Positions 50,017 to 63,601 of a stretch of DNA of 64,000 nt are shown piece by piece. Each line of letters begins with the position of its first letter. The first letter of the stretch is position 1. The notes beneath the pieces were generated by a model. The model saw only the letters and a list, made by a program, of their open reading frames with translations, did not search any database and had not been told where the DNA came from. Origin of the DNA: Warburgia ugandensis (Eukaryota > Streptophyta > Magnoliopsida > Canellales > Canellaceae); NCBI GenBank assembly GCA_035236585.1, contig CP141137.1:47266057-47330056 (forward strand). The letters are read 5' to 3'. A program made the position numbers and the translations under genes.

Positions 50017-51302
50017 ACAAGCCAAAATCTTGTTGCGTGTTCATAAATGGAGTACAATGGGTAGTTCAGTCTTTTGTGTTGCTTGAATGATAGCGGCTTT
50101 CATCTTAGTGATTATACTCGGCTGTCTGTCACACTGCAAATCTTGTTTCAAAAGTTTTGCTAATTTAAATTTGATATAAATCCGGAGTCAGTCCCTATAC
50201 TCAGGATGGATAGCATTTCTTAGATCAAAAGATGCCATGGTTTTCTGGTTATGGTGCTGTGAGATGAGTCATGGTGGCAGAACACTCTTTTTCTCAGTAG
50301 TCAGCACCAGAACCTGTTGTAACCCCGCCTTGCTGAACCTGACCTTTGGATGATCTAGCCAAGTATCTTGTTTGGTGTCTCCTGTTGAGGTTATCTGCAA
50401 AAATCATGCCCATTAGATGATGCTTCTTGTTTCTAGGTTTTTCAGTTGAAAAATCAATTAGTCATGTTTAAAAAGTCACAACGTATGTTGGTGACCATGA
50501 ATATTTGTGTTTAGCCAATCTCAAGGAGCGCAAATAAGATGGATAGGTCAGATAATCCAGAGGTAGAGCTTATCTAGGAGGGGCTTCAGAATCAGTCCCC
50601 AAACTCTGTTCGGATAGCTACTTCTCGATATGAGAAAACGCCCAGGAGTAATGCGTAGTCAACCTTCAATTTGCAAATAGGCAATGACTCATCAGATCAA
50701 CAGGAACATTCGCCAACAAGTTCTCATCTGATAAACAGTATCAATTACTGACAATCATAGCAAGCTGGATGAAAGAAACTATGAGTTTGCCATCAATGAT
50801 TGTTTTCAAATAAATTATTAGCAGTACTCCTTTGTTTCAAGGAACAGTGACATTTTCGAGCCTAACTCGAGCATCTCACTCATCCTTCTCTTAAGTTGCT
50901 CATTTTATGTGGATGTGACGATCAGAGTAAGGGGGCATTATCCCTCATTTGGTTCTTCATTATCCTCCTAAGTTATTGTGTATGGGTTTTACATAAGAAG
51001 ACCTTGTAGTTGTTAAATAAAGAAGACAGCTATTATATTTCTGTTTGTCATATTTTCCATAAGAAAGTCATGCTGGTACTTCGATTGGTAATGAAAGAAA
51101 GTAACATAAGAAAAGCGCCTTCAGTTATTGTGTTTAGTGTATGAAAAATCAGCTTCTTCCTTTTTTCGATGGTAGATTCACACGCACTTTTGAAGAGCCT
51201 CAAACTCTGACCTTTATGGTTGAGAACTCACTCTTGCACCACTAAATGGTCTGGTTCTTTCAGCGCACGAACTCACAAGCACACATGTATGTATATGTGG
51301 GC

Positions 51303-51336
<34 letters not shown>

Positions 51337-52086
51337 CCAAACTTAATATTTTATTTTATTAATATGAAAAGCAAAAGTCTCTCACCTGCCTTCTAGCAGT
51401 CATGCCGTCTGGGACATAAGGAAGCCAAAAAATGTGTTGCAAATAGGGGTTGCCAGAAGGGATAGGGTAATATTGTTATTTAGTAAAAATTAACATGGAA
51501 AAATGATTTTAAACTAATAGAATGACAAATTTGCAAAGTTCCTAAAAACTTAATGGCAAATTTGTAAAATTAAAAATTGTTGGATTTTTTTGCATTTTTG
51601 GTAAAAATCCCTATAAATTATTCAAACATGGTTAAAATAATCTTAGAAGCTTGGGCTGTTTGTTTCTACATAATTTCATCCATCTTTTAAGGCTACAAAT
51701 AGTGGGAATCAATTCACGGAATTACCTAATCCATGATTCTTATTCCCATCACAAAAGCCCATTACCATCATATTTATGGATAAGTTTTTCCATGTTTTGT
51801 TGACTTATCCCACTGCCCAACAGCCCCATAAGTTGGCTGCCGTCAGCTAAGAATACACCAAGAAAGAAACAGAGCCCAAAAACATAAATTTTGACTACAG
51901 CTACCAAAATGGGTAGATCCCAGAGAATTTTCCCTGTCGATATAGGATGACAGAAACAGACCCAGAACAGGTCAATGACTTCTCCACCTTCCGAACCCAA
52001 CCACAAAGAAAAAGGCCCAAAATTTTCCAAAAATAACCAATGCTCTGTTTTCCACTTTGGAAAAGAAAATAACCGAAAACTCTCTT
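49863..52086. other. Intergenic DNA between GEX3 and the Ole e 1-family gene
   Basis: After the duplicated GEX3 end, no gene is seen. A (TA)n tract lies at about 51313-51335. The 125-codon and 95-codon minus-strand frames at 51749-52259 overlap the start of the next gene antisense and look like chance. Confidence 0.5.
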
Positions 52087-52096
52087 CCATATAAAC
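52087..52096 (+). promoter_or_regulatory. Possible TATA box of the Ole e 1-family gene
   Basis: CCATATAAAC ends 46 bp before the start codon, leaving room for a short 5' UTR. Position and match are consistent but not proven. Confidence 0.45.
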
Positions 52097-52142
52097 CTCT
52101 CTGCCTTCCTCTTCTTCCCAAATCAAAGTTGAAAGAATAAAA

Positions 52143-53039
52143 ATGGCAAGATCTCGTACTCTCTCCGTCTTTGCCCTCTGCTTCTTGGCCCTCTTTGGCT
52201 CCGCCTACTGTCAAGAATACTTCTCCATTGAAGGAAAGGTTTACTGCGATACCTGTCACCTCAGATTCGAAACCAGAGTCAGCGAACCAATCCCAAGTAT
52301 GTCTCCGTCAACTTTCTCTAACCTTCTTTAAGTTTCTTTTTAACTTCGAAATATTTGGACCATTCAAAAACAGATACATCCGGCTGCTTTGCATGAGATG
52401 GGATGGCCATCCGTGGATTAGTCTAATCTTTCCGTGGATTGGCTCATCTGGGGGCTGATCTTTTTTCTAGAAAATCAAGGTTTATCATCGGAGGAATGCG
52501 TCGAGTTGGCCTCTTCTAATTTGAATTGATTTTAATACAGATGATCTCTCCCAGAACCCAAAACAAATCACCTGCATGTTTTAGATCAGTTCCTGTACCT
52601 TGGAATTGACTGAACTGCAAATCTGTTTTTCCTGGTGCAAAAGGCCCAGAGTCTGTTCAAGAGAAAAGGAAACGTAATCTTGATTCACCATCTAATTACT
52701 TGGAAAACTGCAGATGCCAAAGTGAAGGTCGAATGCAAGGACGCAACATTCGATGTCGTGACTTACGTTGCTGAAGGAGTCACGGACAGCGAAGGAAAGT
52801 ACAGAATTAACGTGGAGGGAAATCACGATGATCAGATCTGCGAGGTAGTGGCTGTTAGCAGCAGCATGAAGGATTGCAGTGAGATAGAACCCGGGAAAAA
52901 CCGGGCCGAAACTCATCTGAACATGGCTGCAGACGGATATTATGGTACTACACATACTGCAAATCCTCTGGCGTTCACGACGAAGGTACCTCTTCCCATC
53001 TGCTCAACGGTCCAAAAGGAACTAGGACTGGTTCGGTGA
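52143..53039 (+). CDS. Pollen Ole e 1 / LAT52-family secreted protein
   Basis: Two exons, 52143-52296 and 52714-53039, GT-AG intron of 417 bp in phase 1, giving 159 aa. Residues 1-24 (MARSRTLSVFALCFLALFGS AYCQ, written in two parts) are a clear signal peptide. The mature part begins EYFSIEGKVYCDTC and contains AKVKVECKD, GVTDSEGKYRI, DQICEVVAV, a Cys in MKDCSEI, and ends near PLPICSTV. The six Cys pattern and the length fit the Pollen_Ole_e_I family, small secreted proteins of pollen and other tissues whose best-known members are LAT52 and the olive allergen. Which member this is cannot be told. It is on the same strand 2.3 kb downstream of GEX3. I see no damage. Confidence 0.93.
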
Positions 53040-53193
53040 ACTCAGTTGGAGCTTGAATAACGATTTCTATCTTTGTTGGATGGGTTCTTGTATTTGGGCT
53101 AATTTGTACCACGTAGAGGAAGTAACAGTTTATTGCTGGTTATGAGATTTTGCCTCACTCTTATGCAAGAAAATATTGCTCCAACGAACTCTA

Positions 53194-53199
53194 AATAAA
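53194..53199 (+). terminator. Possible polyadenylation signal of the Ole e 1-family gene
   Basis: AATAAA 155 bp after the stop codon. Plant signals are variable, so this is only a candidate. Confidence 0.4.
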
Positions 53200-54556
<1,357 letters not shown>

Positions 54557-55160
54557 TGTGGCAACCCTGACCCCGAGGCCACGATTTAGTGTCAATAGAC
54601 CGAGCGACTAGCTCATGTAAGGCCTATGTGACCCCTTTTGTTTTTGGTTTTTGTTTTTTTTTTATATATTATGACGAAAGCGATGAAAGAGTGAGATGCT
54701 CTAGTCTTGTGCATGGCATGGTACAAATGGCAAGGTTTTATAATTTAATTCTACTCAAATTTAGGCAGAGTCTCCTTTGTTTTTCAAACTTTCTCATTTA
54801 ACGCATCCATTGCTATTCACATGATAAACAATTTCATAAGTATTAAAAGTATATAGGAGACTTCATCTCCTCATGATTCACTACAAAAATTTACTAAACT
54901 CATGTTCACTAACTTGGAGTTCTAATTGAATTTTCATGCAGATGACATCAACTTAATTATACAAAATGATAAAGTATACATAAATTGTTTACCAATTCAT
55001 GAAGATAAATCTCATGTTCATCATGTTATATACACGTGCAGTATCAAATGTAACCATATCAACCAATCATACTTCGCTTATGCTCAACAAGTGCCTTCCC
55101 TTTTTTAGCTTGACTAGTACCTAAAAATAATAACATGAGCTCAAAAGCCAGTAAGGAAAA
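54557..55160 (-). mobile_element. Possible LTR fragment cut by the next element
   Basis: It begins TGTGGCAACCCTGACCCCG, which looks like the reverse complement of an LTR 3' end. Near 55130 it has ATGAGCTCAAAAGCCAGTAAGG, a text type seen in plant gypsy LTRs. The next element starts at 55161, so the remainder would lie beyond the window. This rests on pattern alone. Confidence 0.4.
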
Positions 55161-58100
55161 TGTGACACCCCTGGTATTCTAAAGCCTTTTCCCAATATAT
55201 AATAATAATAATAATCATGTTTAATAAAATAGTCGAGATCCCTAAAAGGAGAAAAATAATATTTAATATAATTATCAGAATCATTTTAAATAAAATTCGA
55301 AAGGAAAAGCCCGATGGTCATCCAAATCCATAGCGATAATAAAACCAATGACTTATAACACAGATCATGCTCAATTTAAAACCAAGTATGATCAAAATAT
55401 CAATCATGATGATAGAGAACAAGAAAGAAATACACATAATCCTAGGGTCCCATACATGATTGCCACATCCACTCACATGTGTATGAATATATATACATGA
55501 TACAATAAGAGTAGGTCCAATACTATTCTCATAACAAGTATATATGTACAACCCAAAAGAAGTCCAATAACAAGTAAAATGAAGCATGCATCCAATCAAT
55601 TGCTGATGTAATAGATGGTCCTCGTGGTCCTCTCTCTCTAATGCTACTCCACCTACTTGCCCTTAGCACCATCGCACTCCAAATCTGAGGCATTGCAACC
55701 AAAGCAATGCCTCAACAAGCTATTGCTTATGTAGGTGATCACATTTAATAAAAAGTGCAATGAAATAGTGTAGTGTAAAAATATCAATATCATGACAAAT
55801 CTCATTGAGTAAAACATTTATATAGTACGTCAAATCATCAATTATCCATAGTAAATAGCACATGAAAGATCATGAGTTTGAATAAATCAATGGTAGTCAA
55901 AGCAGAGTTTATGCCGAAACACAAAGATTTCATATCCAATCACCATGGCATGCAAGGCATGAATAATGCATGGTCATGCATATGTCAGAATCAAGTAAAG
56001 ATCAATTTTATTACCAAAAATATGAATGTATGTCATGATAAATAGGGTGCTATACATAATCATGCCCTAACAGTATGCCACGACACTCATATCACTGGCA
56101 ATGAGTACTCATTCCAATTGCAAGGTTTCTCGTCGGTAGCTCGTACACCAAGTAGCTCACTCAACCCATAAACCCGACCATATATGGCCACCCACATAGG
56201 CTTCAACCAATATATCAATACCACATATGATCCCAAGGTTCCTCACCTAGAGCTCACACACCAGGTAACTTGCTTAGCCTGTAGGCCCACCCACATCTGG
56301 CTGCCCACAAAGGCTTCACCCAATATACCCATATCACATGAGCATATAGAATAAGAGCATGGATTGCTATGCAACAGTGGCAACCACTCCGAGGTATAAA
56401 CCACTGCGGCCTACTGTCGGCACCAAAACGAGAGACTGGTGTTCACCGAGGCATGGGAGTCGGTCGCACGTGAACATACATGGGTGGCCTTCCCATGATT
56501 ACTACAAACCACATGCAGTTACCCACATATCAGGGCCGGTGTATATAATATGTAAATTTAAAGGGCGAGAGGCCAACCCTACGACCCTCCTAGCATAGCA
56601 TCCACCGAACCAAAAACCCCATCATAAAATAGTGAAAACACAAGATAAATGGAAATGAAATCAAGAAGTTCAAGTCAAAAGACATGCTAATATATCATTA
56701 GTTATACATGAAAACGAAATATAAATCATATGGAGCAAGACATCATAATATCAATCAAGTATGATGAAGGTATTCTCATGAAAACATAATAGGGCATAAA
56801 ACTCATACTTTAAGGTTTCCAAATGATATGTCATGTTCCATGAAATCAAGAAAATTACTAAATGTAATCACCTACCTCAAAAGCATAGTACTCCTAAACA
56901 AGCGCGTAGACTATCTCCACTCATGCACTCTGACATACCTGCCAAACCATACATCATACTAAATCATCCATTACTACCATAAAGTCTCTATTACTCATCT
57001 AATCTTTATCCATTCACTTGGTATTCTTAAATCCTCGAAAATATGTTAATCAAAATGATGATCTCTCTGATCTGGTAGTTAATCTGAGATTAACGATCCA
57101 GATTGTCTGATTAACCCTTAATCGAGCTAATCATGGGCTAAGGCGTTGGTTTTTCTAACATCTAGACAATCATCTGTCATCTTTGATCATCAATCTAGGT
57201 TATGATTTATCAATTAGTGCCCCTTGATTAATAAAGAGTCAATTCTTTTCATCTTATTAAGTCTGAAGATGATCCAACCGTTGGATCATTCTTTATTATT
57301 TAAATCTAACATCATATCATCAATTCTAGTCATTCTTTATTATTTAAATCTAACATTATATTGTCAATTCTAGTCATTTTCATCATAATCAATCCAATTT
57401 CTAAGTTTATTTAGTAATCTATATGTATGTCCATGATTACACGTCGATTTAACGGTCAAATCATTCTCTGATTAGCCAATCCTGCGGCATATGACTAGAT
57501 CAACTATCAAGATCACTTTTCTTGATAATTACATGAGATCTGTCCTTCAATTTTACTATATCATCTCATATTTGATGTATACATTCAGTTTATAAAACCT
57601 AATCATCAATTGATCAGGTTGATCTGGGTTGTTGGTTAGTATTTTGTGATTTGATCTATTTAAAAGTGGTCAAATCGAATTTTTAATAATAAATCTAGGT
57701 CCACGTCGTTGAGACAAACTCAAGGGATGTCTTGAATCATGATTTGGACCTCAATTGATCGGGCTAATCTAGGTTGTTGGTTAGTATTTTGTGATTTGAT
57801 TTATTTAAAAGTGGTCAAATCGAATTTTTAATAATAAATCTAGGTCCACGTCATCGAGATGAACTCAAGGGATGTTTGAATCATGATTTGGACCTCTATA
57901 ACTCAAACAATTGAGATTTTAGTGGTTTAGATCAAATAAACGATCCAGAATTAATTTTGGATTAATTAAATTCAAAAACAATGTCACGAGGATGCGTGTG
58001 CATAACACTCGTACGAAACCATCCCACATGCGCCTCCGTCACTGGCATGCACACGTGTTCCATCACTCCTGGAAATGATGCACCTGCCATCTACACGCGT

Positions 58101-59231
58101 GCTGTGTCGCCCAACACACGCATCACATAACACGACTCTAAGTGGCGTCCTGGTCGCCTGGAATGATGACGCTGTCACCAAAGAAGACGACCAGATTCTA
58201 ATCGTTGTTGGTGACGCATATAGTCTTATGATTTTTATGCCATTTTGATAGGATTTTCTTGTGATTTTGTTTTATGATACTTTTATCAACTGATTTTGCC
58301 TAAATCTAGGGTTTTTACCTAGTTTTATGAAGTTTAAGAATTTTCCCTCTTCTTCCTTTCTTTCAATTTTTCGTCTTCATCAATCATTGAATCTTCATAA
58401 AATTTAAAGGGTTTGTTCTTAGGTTTGAGGTACATAAGATGAATGGTTCAAATCACTAATTTGACACCGTTTTAGGGGTTATTCAGCATAAAAACAGTAA
58501 TGTCCATGTGTTCACCAGAAAGCAGCATCTGTTGCCTTTTTTCGATGGAATTAAAACTGGAATCAACAAAATTATCGGCAATGGAAAGGGGGACGAGAGA
58601 GGGGAACCTACCTCCGTGGTTGGGTTGGCCGGTGATGCCAATTTCCTTCTCCACACAAGGAAAAGGGCGATCTTCACTGGTGTTGGGCGGCTAATCAGCT
58701 TTGGGGCATCGTCACCAGCACCATCGTCGACGGCACTCAAAATGGGAGGGATTTAATGTTAGAGGGAAATTCGAGGAAGAGAAATAAATGAGGGGGAGGT
58801 GCAGTTAAAGCTCCCCTTAAATATCTAATATTTTATTATTTTATTTGAATTTTGATTTTTATTTAAAACGATTATGATTACCAGTAATTAATGTTGGTAG
58901 TCAATGCCATACCAGCTCCCATGATGTCTGACAGGCATGATTTTCAACGCCCAATCTTGTAGGCCCTACTTGTCAAATTATGATTTTACCCTTCCTATTT
59001 ATTTTATTAAATACTTAAATTAAAATAATTAGCCAATTTTTATTCGGTCTCTAATTTTAGCATTCTTAGTGTTGCTGAATACCATTTCTTATGTACATTC
59101 CAATTATTGAGATTTTAGTCCATGATTTTATTTCTAAAAATTTTCAAATCCCCAAAATTCTGATTTCCACAAAATTTAAATTTTCCACGTAATTAGAAAT
59201 TTTCAAATTTTCTAAAATAGCATATATTACA
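55161..59231 (-). repeat. 3' LTR, 4.07 kb
   Basis: It runs from TGTGACACCCC to GCATATATTACA in plus coordinates. It carries the hairpin block (55687-55713), the GTCGGCACCAAAACGAGAG block near 56416 that matches GGTGTCGACGGAGAG of the other B copies, an internal near-duplication (57601-57690 with 57743-57840), and GC-richer DNA at 57980-58190. No gene is supported; the frames at 58472-58756 are LTR sequence. Confidence 0.9.
55687..55713 (-). other. Conserved LTR hairpin, subfamily B
   Basis: Perfect 10-bp stem GAGGCATTGC / GCAATGCCTC with a 7-base loop, 0.53 kb from the LTR 3' end. Confidence 0.85.
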
Positions 59232-59246
59232 TCCTTCCTTCCTTAT
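59232..59246 (-). other. Polypurine tract
   Basis: Minus strand reads AAGGAAGGAAGGA directly before the 3' LTR start TGTAATATATGC, preceded by TTTTGAGGACAAAATTTT, the family's usual junction. Confidence 0.8.
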
Positions 59247-60089
59247 AAAAATTTTGTCCTCAAAATTTCTTCCATGTCATTCTTCAATAATTCTAAAAAC
59301 ATCCCCATATCACAAGATCTGCAAATTGTACCATCATTCCAGAATCAATATCAATAAACAATTTTATACCATATTATCTCCTCAAATAGCAACTCATATA
59401 TATATATATATATATATATAATTGTTTGTTTACAACTTAGCATAAGTAAATCACCATATCAACGAATTTTGAAGTACCACAACTCCCATAATGGCAATTC
59501 TATGCCAAATCTATTACAGAGCACATTCCCTCACCAATAGGCAATGTATATCAATCACAGCATATCATGTCAACTCATAATCAAGCAATATATGCCAATC
59601 AAAATCGGAGCATATCTACTCATCAACAGACAATCCACACCGAACATAACCAATCCACAACACGATCATACTATGAGTATTTAGAAGCCTACCAGTGCCT
59701 CTCGTACCCTCCCTCATCGATTACCCTCTTAGGCCGTCCTCATCGACTACTCACAAGTATAAGTCATAATTCAGAAGCTGATTACGCATAAGAAAATGAT
59801 TTCATACTAAACGTACTTTACTATCACACCTCTCACCTTCATGAGAAATCAGGCTCATATATGTAATATAAAATAGTATTCATGTCACTGTTATCCTAGA
59901 GGACTCAATAACCCAGTGATAACAATTCATCAAGTTATGGAAACTATCAACCTTAGTCACTAGCTCAATTAGTCCCAGGTCATCACAGTCTCCATAAACT
60001 GTCTCTCTATCAATAGAGGTATCGCAGTCAAGAAAATTCACCTTCCTTGACCAAAATTCATACTCACATACATTTATGCAAAAGATGTG

Positions 60090-60370
60090 TATTTCAAATA
60101 CTCAAAATAATGCACAAGGTTTTCTTGTGCTCCTCCAAAGCATGAAATATACAAAAGCATCATTCACTCTAAAATCATGACTCATCTTAATAACTTTTAG
60201 AAATTTAGCTTGTCATATCCATACATGATGTAAGTGCATTGGTTTCATCAATTGGTATCGTCCAAAACTAGTAATAATCATAAACTATCCTAATAATCAT
60301 CTTAGAGATGTCTTACTCTACAATCCTCGACTAATGGTGATCATACCTCAAATCAATCTCCGCAAACATC
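60090..60370 (-). pseudogene. Chromovirus reverse transcriptase remnant
   Basis: Minus-strand reading from about 60368 gives MFAEIDLRYDHH, a stop, SRIVE, a stop and DISKM, recognisable as the FAKIDLRSGYHQLRI-type block of Ty3/gypsy reverse transcriptase. About 150 bp further, remnants of the TNA, DE and LEEHKK segments follow, with VNDAFVYF where the family has FIDDILIYS. One catalytic Asp is therefore replaced by Asn and several stops are present. Confidence 0.7.
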
Positions 60371-61270
60371 ATGCACCAAGCAATATAGATCAATTAGATT
60401 GTCAGTGCATAATAGAGAATATCAGTTCTCCATTGTTGTTTTATCAAACAAGCAAATATGTTCATAATAACAAGGTTCTGTCTCTCTGTCATGAAGAGCA
60501 CTAATGCATTCCATGAAGACCCACTTGGTCTAACCTCTCGTTAGTTAACTTTTGTAGCTAAAACTCTTTCAACTCAGCCAGGGCCATTCAGTGTGGCATA
60601 TTAGAAAATGGCACTATGTCTAATGCCAAATCAATATTCCGTGGTGAATAATCCTAAAACCGCCTTAGGAAAAGTTATGGATTCTGGCACACCATTTGTG
60701 TGCTCAAACTGTAGCCACTCTCTGTCATCCACAATCACAAAACAAGGACTCGGTACATTAGAAGAGCACCTTATTGCCTTCAAGGCAAAGTTAACACAAC
60801 CTCAATGATGCCCCTTCTTACTCAGAAGCAAGGTTAATAGCTATCCAAGTACACTAAATGTACCTTTCTTCTCACTGCAATCCACTTTCCTTCAACAAAT
60901 AGTATCATGATCAATCAATCGAGTAGGATAAGATCAGTATTTATCCTCTCACTCGTCATCTTCGCCAATACTCCCTAGAAGTACTTATAAGTTCCAATAA
61001 CTTGCCTATCTATATCATAACTCCCAACTCAAGGACTGTCATATATATACAAGCACATTCATCAGGGTGCCAATGCTCAAACCACAAGGATGGTTGGATC
61101 CTAGATCAAGGAGGATTCCAATGTGTCTGTCAACAACCACAAAAGTACCTTCCATAACTTAGTTTGGGCTTGTACTTGCTTCAAGTAATGGCAATAATTC
61201 ATCATTACTAATGTGGGGCCATTTCTATTTTATCTTTAATGTCAGTCTATCTGACACATTGTCCTCTAAG

Positions 61271-61318
61271 GTAGTCTTTAAAGAAATGTCCTAACTCTCC
61301 ACAGTCACAGCATATCAA
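61271..61318 (-). pseudogene. Gag zinc knuckle remnant
   Basis: Minus-strand frame LICCDCGELGHFFKDY follows C-X2-C-X4-H-X4 with Tyr (TAC) where the final Cys is expected. It sits about 1.9 kb from the primer site, a plausible place for the end of Gag. Confidence 0.75.
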
Positions 61319-63226
61319 AGATGGCCGTTGTAGCGGCAGCTACTAATGTTATTACCACTACTGCAGTGGTCTGTCGCTATAGCACATAATTGTCTAGGTG
61401 CCTGTCCTTACAACTAGTGCACCTCCTCTCATCTACATTCCATCACTGCCCATTTAGATATCACTAGCTCAATGGCCTATGTAACCATATAGATAAAAGA
61501 GTATCTTGCCCTTACTGGGCTCACTCGAATTGTCCATGTCTGAGTCTCTACAGTCAGCCCCCTTGGCCTAAGAGAATTTTTTCCTCAACATAAAAGCTAT
61601 GTCAGTTGCCTTTGTCACCAATGTGCAACTCACTAAGATCAACTTCCTCCACATTCCAAGTGTCAATCCATCATAATTCTATTTGTACCCTCTTACTCGT
61701 GATGGGGTCAGGGCAATTATTATTAATAGTGTAAACAAGCTTAATACCATTGAATCATCTAATTTCTATGTTCTACAATGGCAAATTCTCGCAATATCAC
61801 CAACTGCTTATATGACAAAAATATTGATCATTACAAGCCTTCTTAAGAGCCTTCTAGATAAAAATCTCGAAAATAGAAAAACACGTCCTCTCAAACAACT
61901 ATCATTAGAATTCTCGTAATTATATTTTAGGTTTGCTCATCTTCATCTTTAGATTTCCTCTAACTGAATGATTTATTTCATGCTCATAACAAGCAAAATC
62001 AATGACAACTCTATCAATCTCAAACCCAATGAAATTGATCTTCCATAATAACTTTCTTAGTCAATGGGGTTCACATTATCATTTCTATCCATGTTGGATG
62101 TTAATCATTTATAAGCAACTTCATCTTACCTCATTCCCTTCATATGATAGACGCCTCTATTTTGGAATCAAATAACCAATCTTATCAATTACCCTTATAT
62201 AGTATGATATTCAATTTAACCCTTTCCTGCCATCCCTTCCCCTAACTAGGAGATTGTTTGATATCATTCCTTACTCATCGCTTGATTTACATCATTACTA
62301 CTAACTATTTTCGTGAAATAGTTGTTATATCCTCTAAGTGTTATATGTCTCCAAATCATAAATAAAATCCTCAAAATAATTCATAAGTATTGACTTTTCA
62401 TTTATGATTGTTTATTAATATTTCTACAAGCACAAGAACTCATTAAGTTTCATCTCATAGTTCATATTCATCCCTAGAGCATTAGGATCTACCCTCATCA
62501 AATTTTCAATAATTTCCACCATATTAGTAATTATTCATCAAATAAATCTACTTCAAGTTTAAATTAATACAATACTCCTCTACACTTTTTTGAGTTCTCA
62601 TTAGCAGTAATCATTTCTAATCCTTCATCATTCTTACCATACTATTGTTATAACAATAATTGTTAGGATTCTCTAAAATTTTATTTACATCATCAAAATA
62701 GGACTTGGACTCTCAAAAGCAATCAATATAAATATATCTTTTATCATATAGTAAGGTTCTCACTAGAAATGCTAATTATATTCTTTATTCTGACTTACTA
62801 GTCTAAGAATTATGCACTTCCCACAAAAGTATCCTTCCTTGTACTCCTACAAGGATTTAAGGTATTATATTCTTTAAGAAAATCTGCTAGCCTTCATGGC
62901 ATCATCTATTTCACAGTCCTCAATATTCCCATACAAGTTATCTTTGTAACTCATTCTTGCGAATTACATCACTCAATGGACTGTATGTGTGGCATCAGGC
63001 CCTGTACTACTCGAGCCACTAAGTCTATGTCACGGTCCCCTTGCCGTGATGACTTGATAAGGGTGGCAAATGGTGGAGCAAGGTGGACCTAGTCTTCCTT
63101 TAAAGAGCCATCAGTCAAAGTTCCAATATCTTATTGCATAAGTATTCCATTTATCTCAGGTTTAGTGTTAACTCATGGGCTGTTAATCTAATTGAACCCT
63201 TGGAGTGGTGATGATGGAATAAACCC

Positions 63227-63240
63227 TGGCTCTGATACCA
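63227..63240 (-). other. Primer-binding site, initiator-Met tRNA
   Basis: The minus strand reads TGGTATCAGAGCCA three bases after the 5' LTR end, an exact match to the usual plant initiator-Met primer site. Confidence 0.92.
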
Positions 63241-63243
63241 AAC

Positions 63244-63562
63244 TGTGACATCCCGAGTTTTCTAAAGCCTTTTTCCAATATATAATAATAATAATGTTTA
63301 ACAAAATAGTCAAGATCCCTAAAAGGGGAAAAACTAATATTTAATATAATTACCATAATCATTTCAAAGAAAATTCCAAAGGAAAAGCCCAAGGATCATC
63401 CAAATCCACAGCGATAATAAAACCAATGCATTATAACACAGAGCATGTTTAATTTAAAACCAAGGCTAATCAAAACGTCAGTCATGATAAGAGATAATAA
63501 GAAAGAAATATACATAACCCCAAGGTCCCATCCATGATCACCACATCAACTCACAGGTGTAA

Positions 63563-63601
<39 letters not shown>

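Larger units (their letters stand above)
59247..63226 (-). other. Degraded chromovirus internal region
   Basis: Holds the reverse transcriptase and zinc-knuckle remnants listed separately. The rest could not be read. The plus-strand frames at 59567-59791, 60608-60808 and 61683-61919 are on the wrong strand and unrecognised. Confidence 0.6.

Noticed and set aside
51749-52259. Minus-strand frames of 95 and 125 codons
   Set aside because: They are antisense to the promoter and first exon of the Ole e 1-family gene and show no domain.
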